This document shows, piece after piece, positions 17,251 to 26,329 of a stretch of DNA of 40,836 nt (its first letter is position 1; the number at the start of each line of letters is the position of its first letter). The stretch is from CBDCLY01 sp965218715 (GTDB taxonomy: Bacteria > Bacteroidota > Bacteroidia > Flavobacteriales_E > Vicingaceae). Under the pieces are notes generated by a model. The model was not told where the DNA came from, searched no databases, and worked only from the letters and a program-made list of their open reading frames with translations. The DNA is taken from positions 1 through 40,836 of the forward strand of contig CBDCLY010000041.1 in assembly GCA_965218715.1 (NCBI GenBank). Reading direction: 5' to 3'. A program made the translations under genes and the position numbers.

Positions 17251-18930
17251 GGTCAAATCAAAATGCATGCGAATCGCACCAACTTGTGTTACCCAGCCCC
17301 AAGCTGGAGCGGCATCGTTTACATAAACGAAGTTAGTAACAGTTTGCTGACGTGGCTCAACATTTCTATCTCTGGCAACTGTAAATTCAGCGCCTACTGA
17401 GGCACCACCTGTTTGCTCCCAACCAACTGCATATTGTGCACCTGGAATAATTGAAGCAGGAGGGAAAATTGGCAAATTAATCCAATTTCCGAACATAGAA
17501 GTATCAATAGTAGTTGAGAATGGAGAACTTCCAATTGGATTTCCTAAAGCACCACCAATAGTAGATGCAGTATCGTCCCAATAATAAATTCTTGGCTGAA
17601 TTGAAGCTCCATCATTAGTTGCAACATTTGCTACTAACAAACCAATAGTATTACAAACAAAATTGCCATGAATTTTAGGATTAGTTCCAACAGTCATCAA
17701 TGAAGCCCAAGCATCACCATCGTTTCCACCACCAACATAGTTACCAGGACCAGCGTCACCAACATATGGTCCGAAGTCTTTAGCAAGTATGGTGTCAGTG
17801 ATCACAAAATAACCAGTGGCTGTCGCGTTCGCTTGGTTTTGATTAACAGAATCTGTACTAATGCTAAATTCAGCTCTTATGTATCCATCAATTAAATTAT
17901 TGTAATCTCCCGCGTTTACCGTATCTCTTTGTAGAGAAGGCACTGGAATACCATAGGGCTTGGTAATTGAAGCAATTAAACCAACTCCAGGTGTACGAGC
18001 CCAAGTACTATCTTGATATAAATCTACATTAAAGGCTACATTGGTTTGTGTGTTAGAACCAGCATTAAAGGAATTAACAGTAAAAGTGATTGGATCTAAA
18101 GCCATCTGAGGGACATAATACATGGTTGGGTTTAGAGAGGTGTCTGAAAAGTTAATTGACCAACCTTCAATTTCCATTGCATTCGCAGCACCTTCAATCA
18201 ACTCAACATCATCAATCATCCAGTAATAGTGAGTTGCACCAGTCATACGGAATCTTACATAAGCTGTAGTTTGATTTGCCAAGTCAGCTGAAACGTTCAG
18301 TTGAACAAGCTCAGCAGCTGCCGTAGTTGGATTTGGGGCAGCTGTATTAGGATTTCTTCCTAAAGCAGCATCGTATGTAGTCCAAACAATACCATCGTTA
18401 CTAACTTCAGCAACCAATTCATCAGTACCTGCACAGCAATACCTTTGGGATTGTTCAAAGCTTAAAATTACTGCAGCAGTAGCTGGAATAGTAATCGCTG
18501 GAGAAGTAAACCATGTATCCATGGCTATTGGTCCACCAGTTGGAAAGGGAGTATTGAATAATCCTGATGGCAATGACATGAAGCCATTAGAACCAGAAGT
18601 AGAATTTATTGCAGCTACTGTTGTTGAATACTGTCCACCTGGAGCAGAATTTGACCAGATCCAGTTGTTAGAGTTACCAGCATTGTTTGTTACAGTCCAA
18701 CCAGTAGGTATTTGGTTAGCAAATGTTTCACTGAATAAAATAGTACCAGGAATTTTTGCAGTTTGATTTTTTCTCTTCACTACATCAATTGAACTTGATG
18801 ATTCCACTTCATCGGTGAGCTTCACTTTTGTCTCAGTCTGCCAATATTTGGAATGCGGTTGTTGTAAGTTTTGTGCCTGAGTTTGAAGTAGGATAAACAC
18901 TATTCCTAATAGAGTAGTTGTTCTTTTCAT
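16972..18930 (-). CDS. T9SS cargo adhesin-like protein, paralog 3
   Basis: Signal peptide MKRTTTLLGIVFILLQTQAQ, then a linker (ESSSSIDVVKRKNQTAKIPG) and a choice-of-anchor J / MAM-like domain (about 65-235: FANQIPTGWTVTNNAGNSNN, RYCCAGTDELVAEVSNDG, YYWMIDDVELIEG). A middle region (about 240-390) is variable. A conserved block follows (GPYVGDAGPGNYVGGGNDG, YYWDDTASTIGGALGNPIG, QYAVGWEQTGGASVGAEF). The type A sorting tail (FSVSPNPNNGQFKLNI, NMLGQVVYTDNI, KGVYFVSLNNG) is identical in paralog 4. Paralogs 3 and 4 are mosaic: 3' ends nearly identical, middle region diverged, 5' ends similar again. Strong own terminator downstream. Confidence 0.88.
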   Translation of the reverse strand: MKRTTTLLGIVFILLQTQAQNLQQPHSKYWQTETKVKLTDEVESSSSIDVVKRKNQTAKIPGTILFSETFANQIPTGWTVTNNAGNSNNWIWSNSAPGGQYSTTVAAINSTSGSNGFMSLPSGLFNTPFPTGGPIAMDTWFTSPAITIPATAAVILSFEQSQRYCCAGTDELVAEVSNDGIVWTTYDAALGRNPNTAAPNPTTAAAELVQLNVSADLANQTTAYVRFRMTGATHYYWMIDDVELIEGAANAMEIEGWSINFSDTSLNPTMYYVPQMALDPITFTVNSFNAGSNTQTNVAFNVDLYQDSTWARTPGVGLIASITKPYGIPVPSLQRDTVNAGDYNNLIDGYIRAEFSISTDSVNQNQANATATGYFVITDTILAKDFGPYVGDAGPGNYVGGGNDGDAWASLMTVGTNPKIHGNFVCNTIGLLVANVATNDGASIQPRIYYWDDTASTIGGALGNPIGSSPFSTTIDTSMFGNWINLPIFPPASIIPGAQYAVGWEQTGGASVGAEFTVARDRNVEPRQQTVTNFVYVNDAAPAWGWVTQVGAIRMHFDLTIGIDEKNSESTSVFSVSPNPNNGQFKLNINSDQAETYQLNVRNMLGQVVYTDNISVNGQKVQDLDLSGVEKGVYFVSLNNGSERITKKVIIK

Positions 18931-19026
18931 AATGTATAGATTTTGAATTGCCTATATAAATTACGAAATTTTAACGATTTATGCAAGCATATTAGCTTCT
19001 AAGTAGGCTCCAATAAGTTTCTAAAC

Positions 19027-19053
19027 AAAAAAGCCCCCTGCAATGCAGGGGGC
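19027..19053 (-). terminator. Intrinsic terminator of paralog 4
   Basis: Same hairpin as after paralog 3 (GCCCCCTGC-AAT-GCAGGGGGC at 19033-19053), with six T on the minus strand side (A at 19027-19032 on plus). It lies 26 nt after the stop of the gene ending at 19079. Confidence 0.92.
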
Positions 19054-19357
19054 TTCCTTATCAATTATGTAAGAAGGATTACTTGATAATCACTTTCTTA
19101 GTAATTCTCTCAGAACCATTGTTTAAGCTCACAAAATAAACACCTTTCTCAACTCCAGAAAGATCTAAATCTTGAACTTTTTGTCCGTTAACAGAGATGT
19201 TGTCAGTGTAAACCACTTGACCCAACATGTTTCTAACGTTCAATTGGTATGTTTCTGCTTGATCGCTATTGATGTTCAATTTGAATTGACCATTGTTAGG
19301 ATTTGGAGAAACAGAGAATACTGAAGTAGACTCACTATTCTTCTCATCAATTCCGAT
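19027..19357 (-). repeat. 331-nt identical repeat, copy B (3' end of paralog 4)
   Basis: Partner of 16920-17250. Identity extends across the terminator, which is outside the coding region, so it reflects DNA-level copying rather than protein selection. Confidence 0.9.
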
Positions 19358-21028
19358 TGGTAAATTCAAGTGCAGACGAATCGCACCAACTTGTGTTACC
19401 CAACCCCAAGCTGGAGCAGCATCGTTTACATAAACGAAGTTAGTAACAGTTTGCTGACGTGGCTCAACATTTCTATCTCTAGCAACTGTAAATTCAGCAC
19501 CTACAGAAGCACCACCTGTTTGCTCCCAACCAACTGCATATTGTGCACCTGGAATAATTGAAGCAGGAGGGAAAATTGGCAAATTAATCCAATTTCCGAA
19601 CATAGAAGTATCAATAGTAGTTGAGAATGGGGAACTTCCAATTGGATTTCCTAAAGCACCACCAATAGTAGATGCAGTATCGTCCCAATAATAAATTCTT
19701 GGCTGAATTGAAGCTCCATCATTGGTTGCAACATTTGCTACCAATAAACCAATAGTATTACAAACAATGTTTCCAGTGATAGAAGGATTAGTTCCAACAG
19801 TCATCAAGGAAGCCCAAGCATCACCATCGTTACCACCACCAACATAGTTACCAGGACCAGCGTCACCAACATAGGGTCCGAAATCCTTAGCAAGGATAGA
19901 ATCTGTTACAACAAAATAATCTGTCACTGTAGCAGCAGCAGGATTTTGATTCACTGAATCAGATGTTACACTAAAAACTGTTCTTAAGTAACCATTGGCT
20001 AAATTATTGTATGTTCCAGCTGTTACAGTATCTCTATTTAAAGAAGGAACTGGAATACCATAAGGCTGAGTTACTGTAGCCAATAATCCTGATCCAGCAC
20101 CACCAGCCCAAGTACTATCTTGGTATATGTCTACGTTAAAAGTAACCCCAGTTTGTGTGTTAGAACCAGCATTAAAAGAAGCAACGTCAAACGTCAAAGG
20201 CTCTAAAGCCAATTGAGGCACGTAATACATAGTTGGGTTTTGAGAAGTATCAGAAAAATTAATTGACCAATCTTCAATTTCCATTGCATTTGCAGCGCCT
20301 TCAATCAATTCAACATCATCAATCATCCAGTAATAGTGAGTTGCCCCAGTCATACGGAATCTTACATAAGCTGTAGTTTGATTAGCTAAGTCAGCTGAAA
20401 CATTCACTTGAACAAGCTCAGCAGCAGCAGAAGTTGGAGTTGGTGCAGCTGTATTAGGGTTTCTTCCTAAGGCAGCATCGTATGTAGTCCAAACAATACC
20501 ATCATTACTTACTTCAGCAACTAATTCATCAGCACCAGAACAGCAATATCTTTGAGACTGCTCAAAGCTTAAAAGTACTGAAGCCGTAGCTGGAATAGTA
20601 ATCGCTGGAGAAGAAAACCAAACATCCATAGATAATGGTCCACCAGAAGGGAATGGAGTGTTGTATAAATCTGAAGGCAATGACATAAAGCCATTAGAAC
20701 CTGTTGTAGAGTTTATAGCAACAGTAGTAGTTGAATACTGACCACCTGGAGCAGTATTTGACCAGATCCAGTTGTTAGAGTTACCTGCATTGTTTGTTAC
20801 AGTCCAACCAGCAGGTATTTGGTTAGCAAATGTTTCACTGAATAAAATAGTACCAGGAATTTTAGCAGTTTGATTTTTTCTCTTCACTGCATTAATTGCA
20901 CTTGATGATTCTACTTCCTCAGTCAGTTTCACTTTTGCTTCAGCATTTTGGAATTTTGTCAAGTTCTGAGAAAATCCTAAAGATGATACAAAAATTAATC
21001 CTGTTAATAAGGCGTAATTTTTTTTCAT
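19079..21028 (-). CDS. T9SS cargo adhesin-like protein, paralog 4
   Basis: Signal peptide MKKNYALLTGLIFVSSLGFSQ, linker, choice-of-anchor J / MAM-like domain (FANQIPAGWTVTNNAGNSNN, RYCCSGADELVAEVSNDG, YYWMIDDVELIEG), variable middle with a GVTFNVDIYQDSTWAGG element, conserved GNYVGGGNDGDAW block and a type A sorting domain identical to that of paralog 3. The gene lies first in transcription order of the four-gene minus-strand array, but its own terminator implies separate transcription from paralog 3. Likely cell-surface adhesin or matrix protein; no catalytic motif is visible. Confidence 0.88.
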   Translation of the reverse strand: MKKNYALLTGLIFVSSLGFSQNLTKFQNAEAKVKLTEEVESSSAINAVKRKNQTAKIPGTILFSETFANQIPAGWTVTNNAGNSNNWIWSNTAPGGQYSTTTVAINSTTGSNGFMSLPSDLYNTPFPSGGPLSMDVWFSSPAITIPATASVLLSFEQSQRYCCSGADELVAEVSNDGIVWTTYDAALGRNPNTAAPTPTSAAAELVQVNVSADLANQTTAYVRFRMTGATHYYWMIDDVELIEGAANAMEIEDWSINFSDTSQNPTMYYVPQLALEPLTFDVASFNAGSNTQTGVTFNVDIYQDSTWAGGAGSGLLATVTQPYGIPVPSLNRDTVTAGTYNNLANGYLRTVFSVTSDSVNQNPAAATVTDYFVVTDSILAKDFGPYVGDAGPGNYVGGGNDGDAWASLMTVGTNPSITGNIVCNTIGLLVANVATNDGASIQPRIYYWDDTASTIGGALGNPIGSSPFSTTIDTSMFGNWINLPIFPPASIIPGAQYAVGWEQTGGASVGAEFTVARDRNVEPRQQTVTNFVYVNDAAPAWGWVTQVGAIRLHLNLPIGIDEKNSESTSVFSVSPNPNNGQFKLNINSDQAETYQLNVRNMLGQVVYTDNISVNGQKVQDLDLSGVEKGVYFVSLNNGSERITKKVIIK

Positions 21029-21153
21029 TATGTAAAAATTTAGTTAAACAATATTTATAAGAAATATAAAATTAACCATTTTTTTACATTTCTAAATCGA
21101 AATGTCTTAATTATCTATGGTAAAAAGACTAGATAAATGGCAATCTTAGCCAA

Positions 21154-24021
21154 TTAAACGGCATATTCTTCAATAGAAGGGCAACTGCAAATCAAGTTCC
21201 TATCCCCGTGAGCGTCGTTAACACGTCTTACCGCAGGCCAGAACTTGTTTTCCTTAACACTTAAAACTGGATAAGCTGCCTTTTGTCTAGAATAGGACAA
21301 ATTCCATTCATCTGCACAAATAAGCTCCTGAGTATGCGGAGCATTCTTCAAAACGTTACTTTCTTTAATGCTTGAATCGTCTTCAATTTCTGAAATTTCT
21401 TTCCTGATGGATATCATTGCTTCAATAAATCGATCCAACTCTAATAAGCTTTCACTTTCTGTTGGCTCAATCATCAAGGTGCCATTTACAGGAAAAGAAA
21501 CTGTTGGTGCGTGAAAACCATAATCCATCAAACGTTTAGCGATGTCTACCACTTCAACACCAGCACTTTGTTTAAATTCTCTACAGTCCAATATCATTTC
21601 ATGCGCCACCGTTCCATTTTCTCCTTGATACAAAATGGAATACTCTTTTTCTAGTTTTGATTTAATGTAATTCGCCGAAAGAATTGACATTTTAGTTGAA
21701 TCTGTTAAGCCCCTTTCCCCTAACATCTTGATATAAGCGTATGAAATCAATAGAACCAAAGAGCTACCGTAGGGTGCAGCTGAAATGGCACTTATTCCTT
21801 TATCGCCACCCGTTTTTACAATAGGGTTGGAAGGCAGATAGGGAGCTAAACGCTCTACAACACCAATTGGACCCATTCCAGGGCCACCTCCACCATGAGG
21901 AATGGCGAAGGTTTTATGCAAGTTAAGATGGCAAACATCTGCACCAATATTAGCTGGATTCGTTAAACCAACTTGAGCATTCATGTTGGCTCCATCCATA
22001 TAAACCAAGCCTCCGTTTTCATGAATTATGGCCGTCATTTCTTTCACCTTTTCTTCAAAAACACCATGAGTTGAAGGGTAGGTAATCATGAATGCTGCTA
22101 AATTTTCCTTATGCCCCTCTACTTTTTCTTTTAAATCTTTAAGGTCGATGTTCCCGTGCTTGTCACATTGAACAACTACCACCTTCATTCCAGCCATTAC
22201 TGCACTCGCTGGATTAGTTCCATGTGCAGAGGATGGGATAATGGCAATGTTTCTCTCTGTGTCTCCTCTTTGTTTATGGTATTCACGAATGACCATTAAA
22301 CCTGCGTATTCTCCTTGAGCTCCAGAATTGGGTTGAAGTGAAGTGGTGTGAAAACCTGTAATTTCTGAAAGATCATTGGCCAAGCCTTCTAAAATCTCCA
22401 AATACCCAACCGCCTGATTTGATGGCACAAATGGATGAACATTTGCAAATTCTGGCCAAGTTAATGGCAACAACTCTGTTGCAGCATTCAGTTTCATGGT
22501 ACAAGATCCAAGTGGAATCATTCCATGTACCAATGAAAAATCTTTATTTTCAAGACGCTTTATGTAGCGCATCATGTCTGTTTCAGATCGGTAAGAGTTG
22601 AAAACTTTGTTTTGGAGAAATGCTGATTTTCTTTTCAATTCTTCAGCAACAAATAAACCGTTTTCTGGCACCTCATTAGCATTCCATTGCTGGTCTTTAA
22701 AGGCAGCAAAAAGAACAATCAATTGATCCAGCTCTTCTTTCTCTACAGTTTCATTTAAACTTAAAGTCACTATGTTTTCCTCTAAGTGGAACAAATTCAC
22801 TTCGTTCTTTTCCATGAAACTCATCAATTTTTTTGCTTCATCGGCATTTAAGAAAATACTTAGCGTGTCGAAGTAATTTTCCTCTTGCAATTGAAAACCC
22901 AATTTTTTAAGTTCTTCTGCCAAATGATGAGTAAAACTATGAATATCCCCTGCAATGTTAGTTAAGCCTTTTGGACCATGGTAAACGGCATACATTCCAG
23001 CCATTACTGCCAACAAAACCTGCGCTGTACAAATGTTTGAAGTAGCTCTATCTCTTTTGATGTGCTGCTCTCTGGTTTGCAATGCCATTCTCATGGCAGG
23101 CTTTCCATCTGCGTCAACCGAAAGTCCGATTATTCTTCCTGGAATGCTTCTTTTAAATTTTTCCTTAGTTGCAAAATAAGCAGCATGTGGTCCACCAAAG
23201 CCAAGTGGAATTCCAAATCTTTGGCTAGTTCCAAAAACAAGATCAGCTCCCCATTCGCCTGGAGCCTTCATCAGGCATAGGCTCATTAAATCAGCTGCAA
23301 CACCAAGCAATGCACCTTGTTCATGCAATTGATTAGAAAATGTCTCCAACTGATAAACTCCACCATTATTTCTTGGATATTGTACAATTCCGCCAAAATA
23401 GCTATCGTCAATTTTGGCTTCTAACTCATCACCAAAAATCAATTCTATCCCTAAGGGTTCGCTTCTTGTTTTTAATACATCAATGGTTTGAGCGTAGCAA
23501 AACTTGGAAACAAATAATTTTTTTACTCCTGCTTTTTGTGCTGCTCTAGATCGCAAATTGAACATTAAAATCATTGCTTCAGCAGCAGCTGTTCCTTCAT
23601 CCAACAAAGAGGCATTGGCAATTTCCATCCCGGTTAAATCACTTACCATGGTTTGGAAATTCAACAATGCTTCCAACCTTCCTTGGGCTATCTCAGCTTG
23701 ATAAGGTGTATATGCTGTATACCAGCCTGGATTTTCCAAAATATTTCTCTGAATGACGCTAGGCACCTTGGTTCCATAATAACCCTGACCGATATATGTT
23801 TTAAATGCTTTGTTCTTTATTCCTAAACCTTTTAAATGATTTAGGTACTGATATTCAGTCATTGCATCATCTAAATTCAATGGATTTTCTAATCGAATGG
23901 ATGCTGGAATTGTTTTATCAATTAGGGCCTCAATGGAGGGTTCATTAATGCATTTTAGCATTTCCGAGATTTCTTCTTGATTTGGTCCTATGTGCCTTGA
24001 ACTAAATGGAGTAGAGGTCAT
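21154..24021 (-). CDS. gcvP: Glycine dehydrogenase (decarboxylating), P protein of glycine cleavage
   Basis: Full-length (955 residues) single-chain P protein. It decarboxylates glycine with PLP and passes the aminomethyl group to lipoyl-GcvH. The PLP lysine is Lys703 in NLHKTFAIPHGGGGPG, with the flanking glycine-rich loop conserved. The N-terminal half starts with the family sequence FSSRHIGPNQEEISEML and contains YTAYTPYQAEIAQGRLEALL; the second half has LGSCTMKLNAATE, SAHGTNPASAVMAG and DGANMNAQVGL. The reading frame is clean over 2.9 kb, unlike several genes nearby. Its partner gcvH lies at about 36.7-37.0 kb; gcvT is not in the window. A -7-like box lies upstream. Confidence 0.97.
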   Translation of the reverse strand: MTSTPFSSRHIGPNQEEISEMLKCINEPSIEALIDKTIPASIRLENPLNLDDAMTEYQYLNHLKGLGIKNKAFKTYIGQGYYGTKVPSVIQRNILENPGWYTAYTPYQAEIAQGRLEALLNFQTMVSDLTGMEIANASLLDEGTAAAEAMILMFNLRSRAAQKAGVKKLFVSKFCYAQTIDVLKTRSEPLGIELIFGDELEAKIDDSYFGGIVQYPRNNGGVYQLETFSNQLHEQGALLGVAADLMSLCLMKAPGEWGADLVFGTSQRFGIPLGFGGPHAAYFATKEKFKRSIPGRIIGLSVDADGKPAMRMALQTREQHIKRDRATSNICTAQVLLAVMAGMYAVYHGPKGLTNIAGDIHSFTHHLAEELKKLGFQLQEENYFDTLSIFLNADEAKKLMSFMEKNEVNLFHLEENIVTLSLNETVEKEELDQLIVLFAAFKDQQWNANEVPENGLFVAEELKRKSAFLQNKVFNSYRSETDMMRYIKRLENKDFSLVHGMIPLGSCTMKLNAATELLPLTWPEFANVHPFVPSNQAVGYLEILEGLANDLSEITGFHTTSLQPNSGAQGEYAGLMVIREYHKQRGDTERNIAIIPSSAHGTNPASAVMAGMKVVVVQCDKHGNIDLKDLKEKVEGHKENLAAFMITYPSTHGVFEEKVKEMTAIIHENGGLVYMDGANMNAQVGLTNPANIGADVCHLNLHKTFAIPHGGGGPGMGPIGVVERLAPYLPSNPIVKTGGDKGISAISAAPYGSSLVLLISYAYIKMLGERGLTDSTKMSILSANYIKSKLEKEYSILYQGENGTVAHEMILDCREFKQSAGVEVVDIAKRLMDYGFHAPTVSFPVNGTLMIEPTESESLLELDRFIEAMISIRKEISEIEDDSSIKESNVLKNAPHTQELICADEWNLSYSRQKAAYPVLSVKENKFWPAVRRVNDAHGDRNLICSCPSIEEYAV

Positions 24022-24047
24022 TCTAAATAACTATTAATTTGAAGCCG

Positions 24048-24055
24048 CAAATATA
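24048..24055 (-). promoter_or_regulatory. Possible -7 promoter element for gcvP
   Basis: TATATTTG on the minus strand matches the Bacteroidota consensus TAnnTTTG, 26 nt before the gcvP start codon. A TTTTTG occurs upstream but at about 25 nt spacing, longer than the usual 19 or so, so the -33 half is uncertain. Confidence 0.4.
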
Positions 24056-24069
24056 ATTCAATCATCCCT

Positions 24070-24077
24070 TATATTTG
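24070..24077 (+). promoter_or_regulatory. Possible -7 promoter element for the UbiA-like gene
   Basis: A plus-strand TATATTTG in the same divergent gap, about 70 nt before the GTG start at 24147. There is no convincing -33 TTTG at normal spacing. Confidence 0.3.
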
Positions 24078-24146
24078 ATACAAAAATGGCCTAGACATTA
24101 AATATTTCTGAGCCCAATTTTAACTTCAAACGGATAGTACAATTAG

Positions 24147-25016
24147 GTGATTTTCAAAAAAATTAAAAACTGGCTAATCTATGGGAACGTTTTCATTGCA
24201 GCTTCTGCTTGCAGCTATTGCTGGTTCATATATTCCATTCTTGACCTAAAAAATTACTTCATTGAGATGCTTTGCTTGAGCTTCCTATGCACTTTCTTAA
24301 GTTATACCTTCCACCGCATTTATAGAAAGTCGAAAAGAAATCTACAAAACAATTCAGAGCGTGAAATGTGGTTGGCCAATAATATTCGATCGGTAAAAGC
24401 TGTTTCCCTTGGTCTTGGTATAATAGGGATTATTTTCCTTAGTCAATTAAGCCTCATTGGGCTCATGCTTTTTGCGGTTTTGTCCATTGTGGTATACGCT
24501 TACATTGCTCCTCTACCATTTTATTCAAAAGCTTTACCGCTAAGGCAAATTCCCTTCCTTAAACCCTTCCTAATTGCAAGTGCCTGGACTATCCTATTGA
24601 ACATTCTCCCAATGGCTTTAAATTTTCCAATTAATGAACTGCTTCAAAAACCCTTGCTTAGTCTAATCGCAGTTACTTGGCTTTTCGTTTTTGCAGAATG
24701 CATCGCGTTTGACATTAGGGACATTCAAGCAGATCAAAAAATTGAGCTTAAAACTTTTGCCAATTCTTGGGGAATCTCATCAACCAAAATATTGGTGATT
24801 GCTTGTTATTCGATTGCTATATTATTGCTAATCACCACAAAATCATTTCAACACATCAGTTATGAGGCTTATTTAGCTTTAATTTTAAGCATTCTGGTAG
24901 GCATAATTCTAACCTTAAGCATTAGTAAAAACAAAAAAGATAGCTTTTATACTTTTGCTTTAGATGGATCATTTTATTTGCCATTCTTCTTTGTGCAAGT
25001 ATTAATTCTCCTTTGA
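24147..25016 (+). CDS. UbiA-like prenyltransferase-family membrane protein
   Basis: Begins at GTG 24147 (MIFKKIKNWLIYGN). About eight to nine hydrophobic helices over 289 residues. The second Asp-rich loop is recognisable (AFDIRDIQADQKIELKTFANSWG, cf. DxxDxxxD of UbiA enzymes), followed by a helix as in the family. The first motif, normally NxxxDxxxD, is replaced by SYTFHRIYRK, so classical Mg-diphosphate binding at that site is doubtful. It may be a divergent transferase or a non-catalytic relative. The next gene, kynU, follows 37 nt later on the same strand, but no functional link is apparent. Confidence 0.6.
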   Translation: MIFKKIKNWLIYGNVFIAASACSYCWFIYSILDLKNYFIEMLCLSFLCTFLSYTFHRIYRKSKRNLQNNSEREMWLANNIRSVKAVSLGLGIIGIIFLSQLSLIGLMLFAVLSIVVYAYIAPLPFYSKALPLRQIPFLKPFLIASAWTILLNILPMALNFPINELLQKPLLSLIAVTWLFVFAECIAFDIRDIQADQKIELKTFANSWGISSTKILVIACYSIAILLLITTKSFQHISYEAYLALILSILVGIILTLSISKNKKDSFYTFALDGSFYLPFFFVQVLILL

Positions 25017-25029
25017 TTTGACTTAACTT

Positions 25030-25037
25030 TACTTTCG
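25030..25037 (+). promoter_or_regulatory. Possible -7 element before kynU
   Basis: TACTTTCG matches seven of eight positions of TAnnTTTG, 16 nt before the kynU start. TTTG boxes lie upstream at 9 and 14 nt spacing, shorter than normal, so this is a weak call. Confidence 0.3.
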
Positions 25038-25053
25038 TAAATAAAAAAATTCT

Positions 25054-26328
25054 ATGGATTTTCAATTTGATATCGATTTTGCCCGCGAAATAGACCAATT
25101 AGACCCTTTGCGTCCTTTTAGAAATCATTATTCATTTCCTAAAATAGGCTCTGAAAAGAAGGTCTATTTTACCGGAAATTCCTTAGGGCTTATGCCAAAG
25201 AAGGCCAATGAATATATCCAGCAAGAACTTAATGATTGGAGCGAATATGGTGTTGATGGCCATTTTGAAGCAAAAAATCCATGGGTCTCCTACCATGAGC
25301 CATTTAAAAAATTACTGGCTCCAATTGTTGGAGCAAAAGAACATGAGATTAGCACTATGGGTGGGCTAACTGGCAACCTACATTTTTTAATGGTTTCATT
25401 TTATCAACCTAAAGGAAATCGCTATAAAATAATATGTGAAGGCAAAGCTTTCCCCTCTGATCAATATGCTTTAGAGACCCAAGTAAAATTTCATGGTTAT
25501 CAACCTGAAGATGCGATTATTGAAGTTTCGCCTAGAACTGGAGAACACAGCATTCGAGAAGAAGACATTTTTAAAGCAATTGAGGAAAACACCGATGATT
25601 TGGCCTTGGTAATGATTGGCGGGGTTAACTACTATTCAGGACAGTTGATGCCAATGAAGGAAATTTGCAAAGCAGGACAAGAAGCTGGTGCTATTGTTGG
25701 CTTTGATCTTGCCCATGCCTTTGGAAATGTTGAATTAGAGATGCACAATTGGGGAGTTGATTTTGCTGCTTGGTGCTCTTATAAATACCTCAACTCTGGC
25801 CCAGGGAGTGTTGCTGGAATTTATGTTCATGACCGACATAAAGCCAATCCCAACTTGAAGCGATTTGCTGGATGGTGGGGCACCCCTTCAGAAGATCGTT
25901 TTTTAATGAAAAAAGGGTTTGTTCCAGCGCTTGGAGCAGATGGTTGGCAATTGAGCAATGCACCTGTTTTGTCGATGGCTGTCCATAGATTAAGCTTAGA
26001 ACTTCACAATGAGGCTGGAATGGCTAATTTGGTAAAAAAACAAAAGCAACTTACAGGGTACTTGGATTTTATTTTAGATAGTTTAAATGATGAATCAACT
26101 GGGGTTCGTTTTGAAATTATCACTCCAAAATCAAGAGGCTCTCAACTTTCAATTCTTACCCATGGAGCTGGAAAAGAACTATTTAATGAAATTAGTCGAC
26201 TTGGGGTTGTGGCAGACTGGCGAGAGCCCAATGTGATACGAGTGGCGCCAGTTCCAATTTACAACTCTTTTGAAGACGTGTACCGATTTGGTGCTATCCT
26301 TAAAGAGGCAATAAAAAATATTCGATAA
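25054..26328 (+). CDS. kynU: Kynureninase
   Basis: PLP enzyme of fold type I that cleaves kynurenine or 3-hydroxykynurenine to (3-hydroxy)anthranilate plus alanine. 424 residues, typical. The PLP lysine is Lys244 in CSYKYLNSGPG; FDLAHAFGN supplies the Asp and His that hold the cofactor; YFTGNSLGLMP near residue 40 and GWWG further on are family hallmarks. It is one base apart from kmo (stop 26328, start 26330), so the two form an operon for consecutive steps in the opposite order of reaction. It could feed de novo NAD synthesis from tryptophan or anthranilate breakdown; tryptophan dioxygenase and 3-hydroxyanthranilate dioxygenase are not in the window. Confidence 0.95.
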   Translation: MDFQFDIDFAREIDQLDPLRPFRNHYSFPKIGSEKKVYFTGNSLGLMPKKANEYIQQELNDWSEYGVDGHFEAKNPWVSYHEPFKKLLAPIVGAKEHEISTMGGLTGNLHFLMVSFYQPKGNRYKIICEGKAFPSDQYALETQVKFHGYQPEDAIIEVSPRTGEHSIREEDIFKAIEENTDDLALVMIGGVNYYSGQLMPMKEICKAGQEAGAIVGFDLAHAFGNVELEMHNWGVDFAAWCSYKYLNSGPGSVAGIYVHDRHKANPNLKRFAGWWGTPSEDRFLMKKGFVPALGADGWQLSNAPVLSMAVHRLSLELHNEAGMANLVKKQKQLTGYLDFILDSLNDESTGVRFEIITPKSRGSQLSILTHGAGKELFNEISRLGVVADWREPNVIRVAPVPIYNSFEDVYRFGAILKEAIKNIR

Positions 26329-26329
26329 A

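Noticed and set aside
12862..21028. CRISPR-like or short tandem DNA repeats in the highly similar region
   Set aside because: The similarity is between whole paralogous genes with long units of about 2 kb and a coding frame; there are no regular short repeats with spacers.
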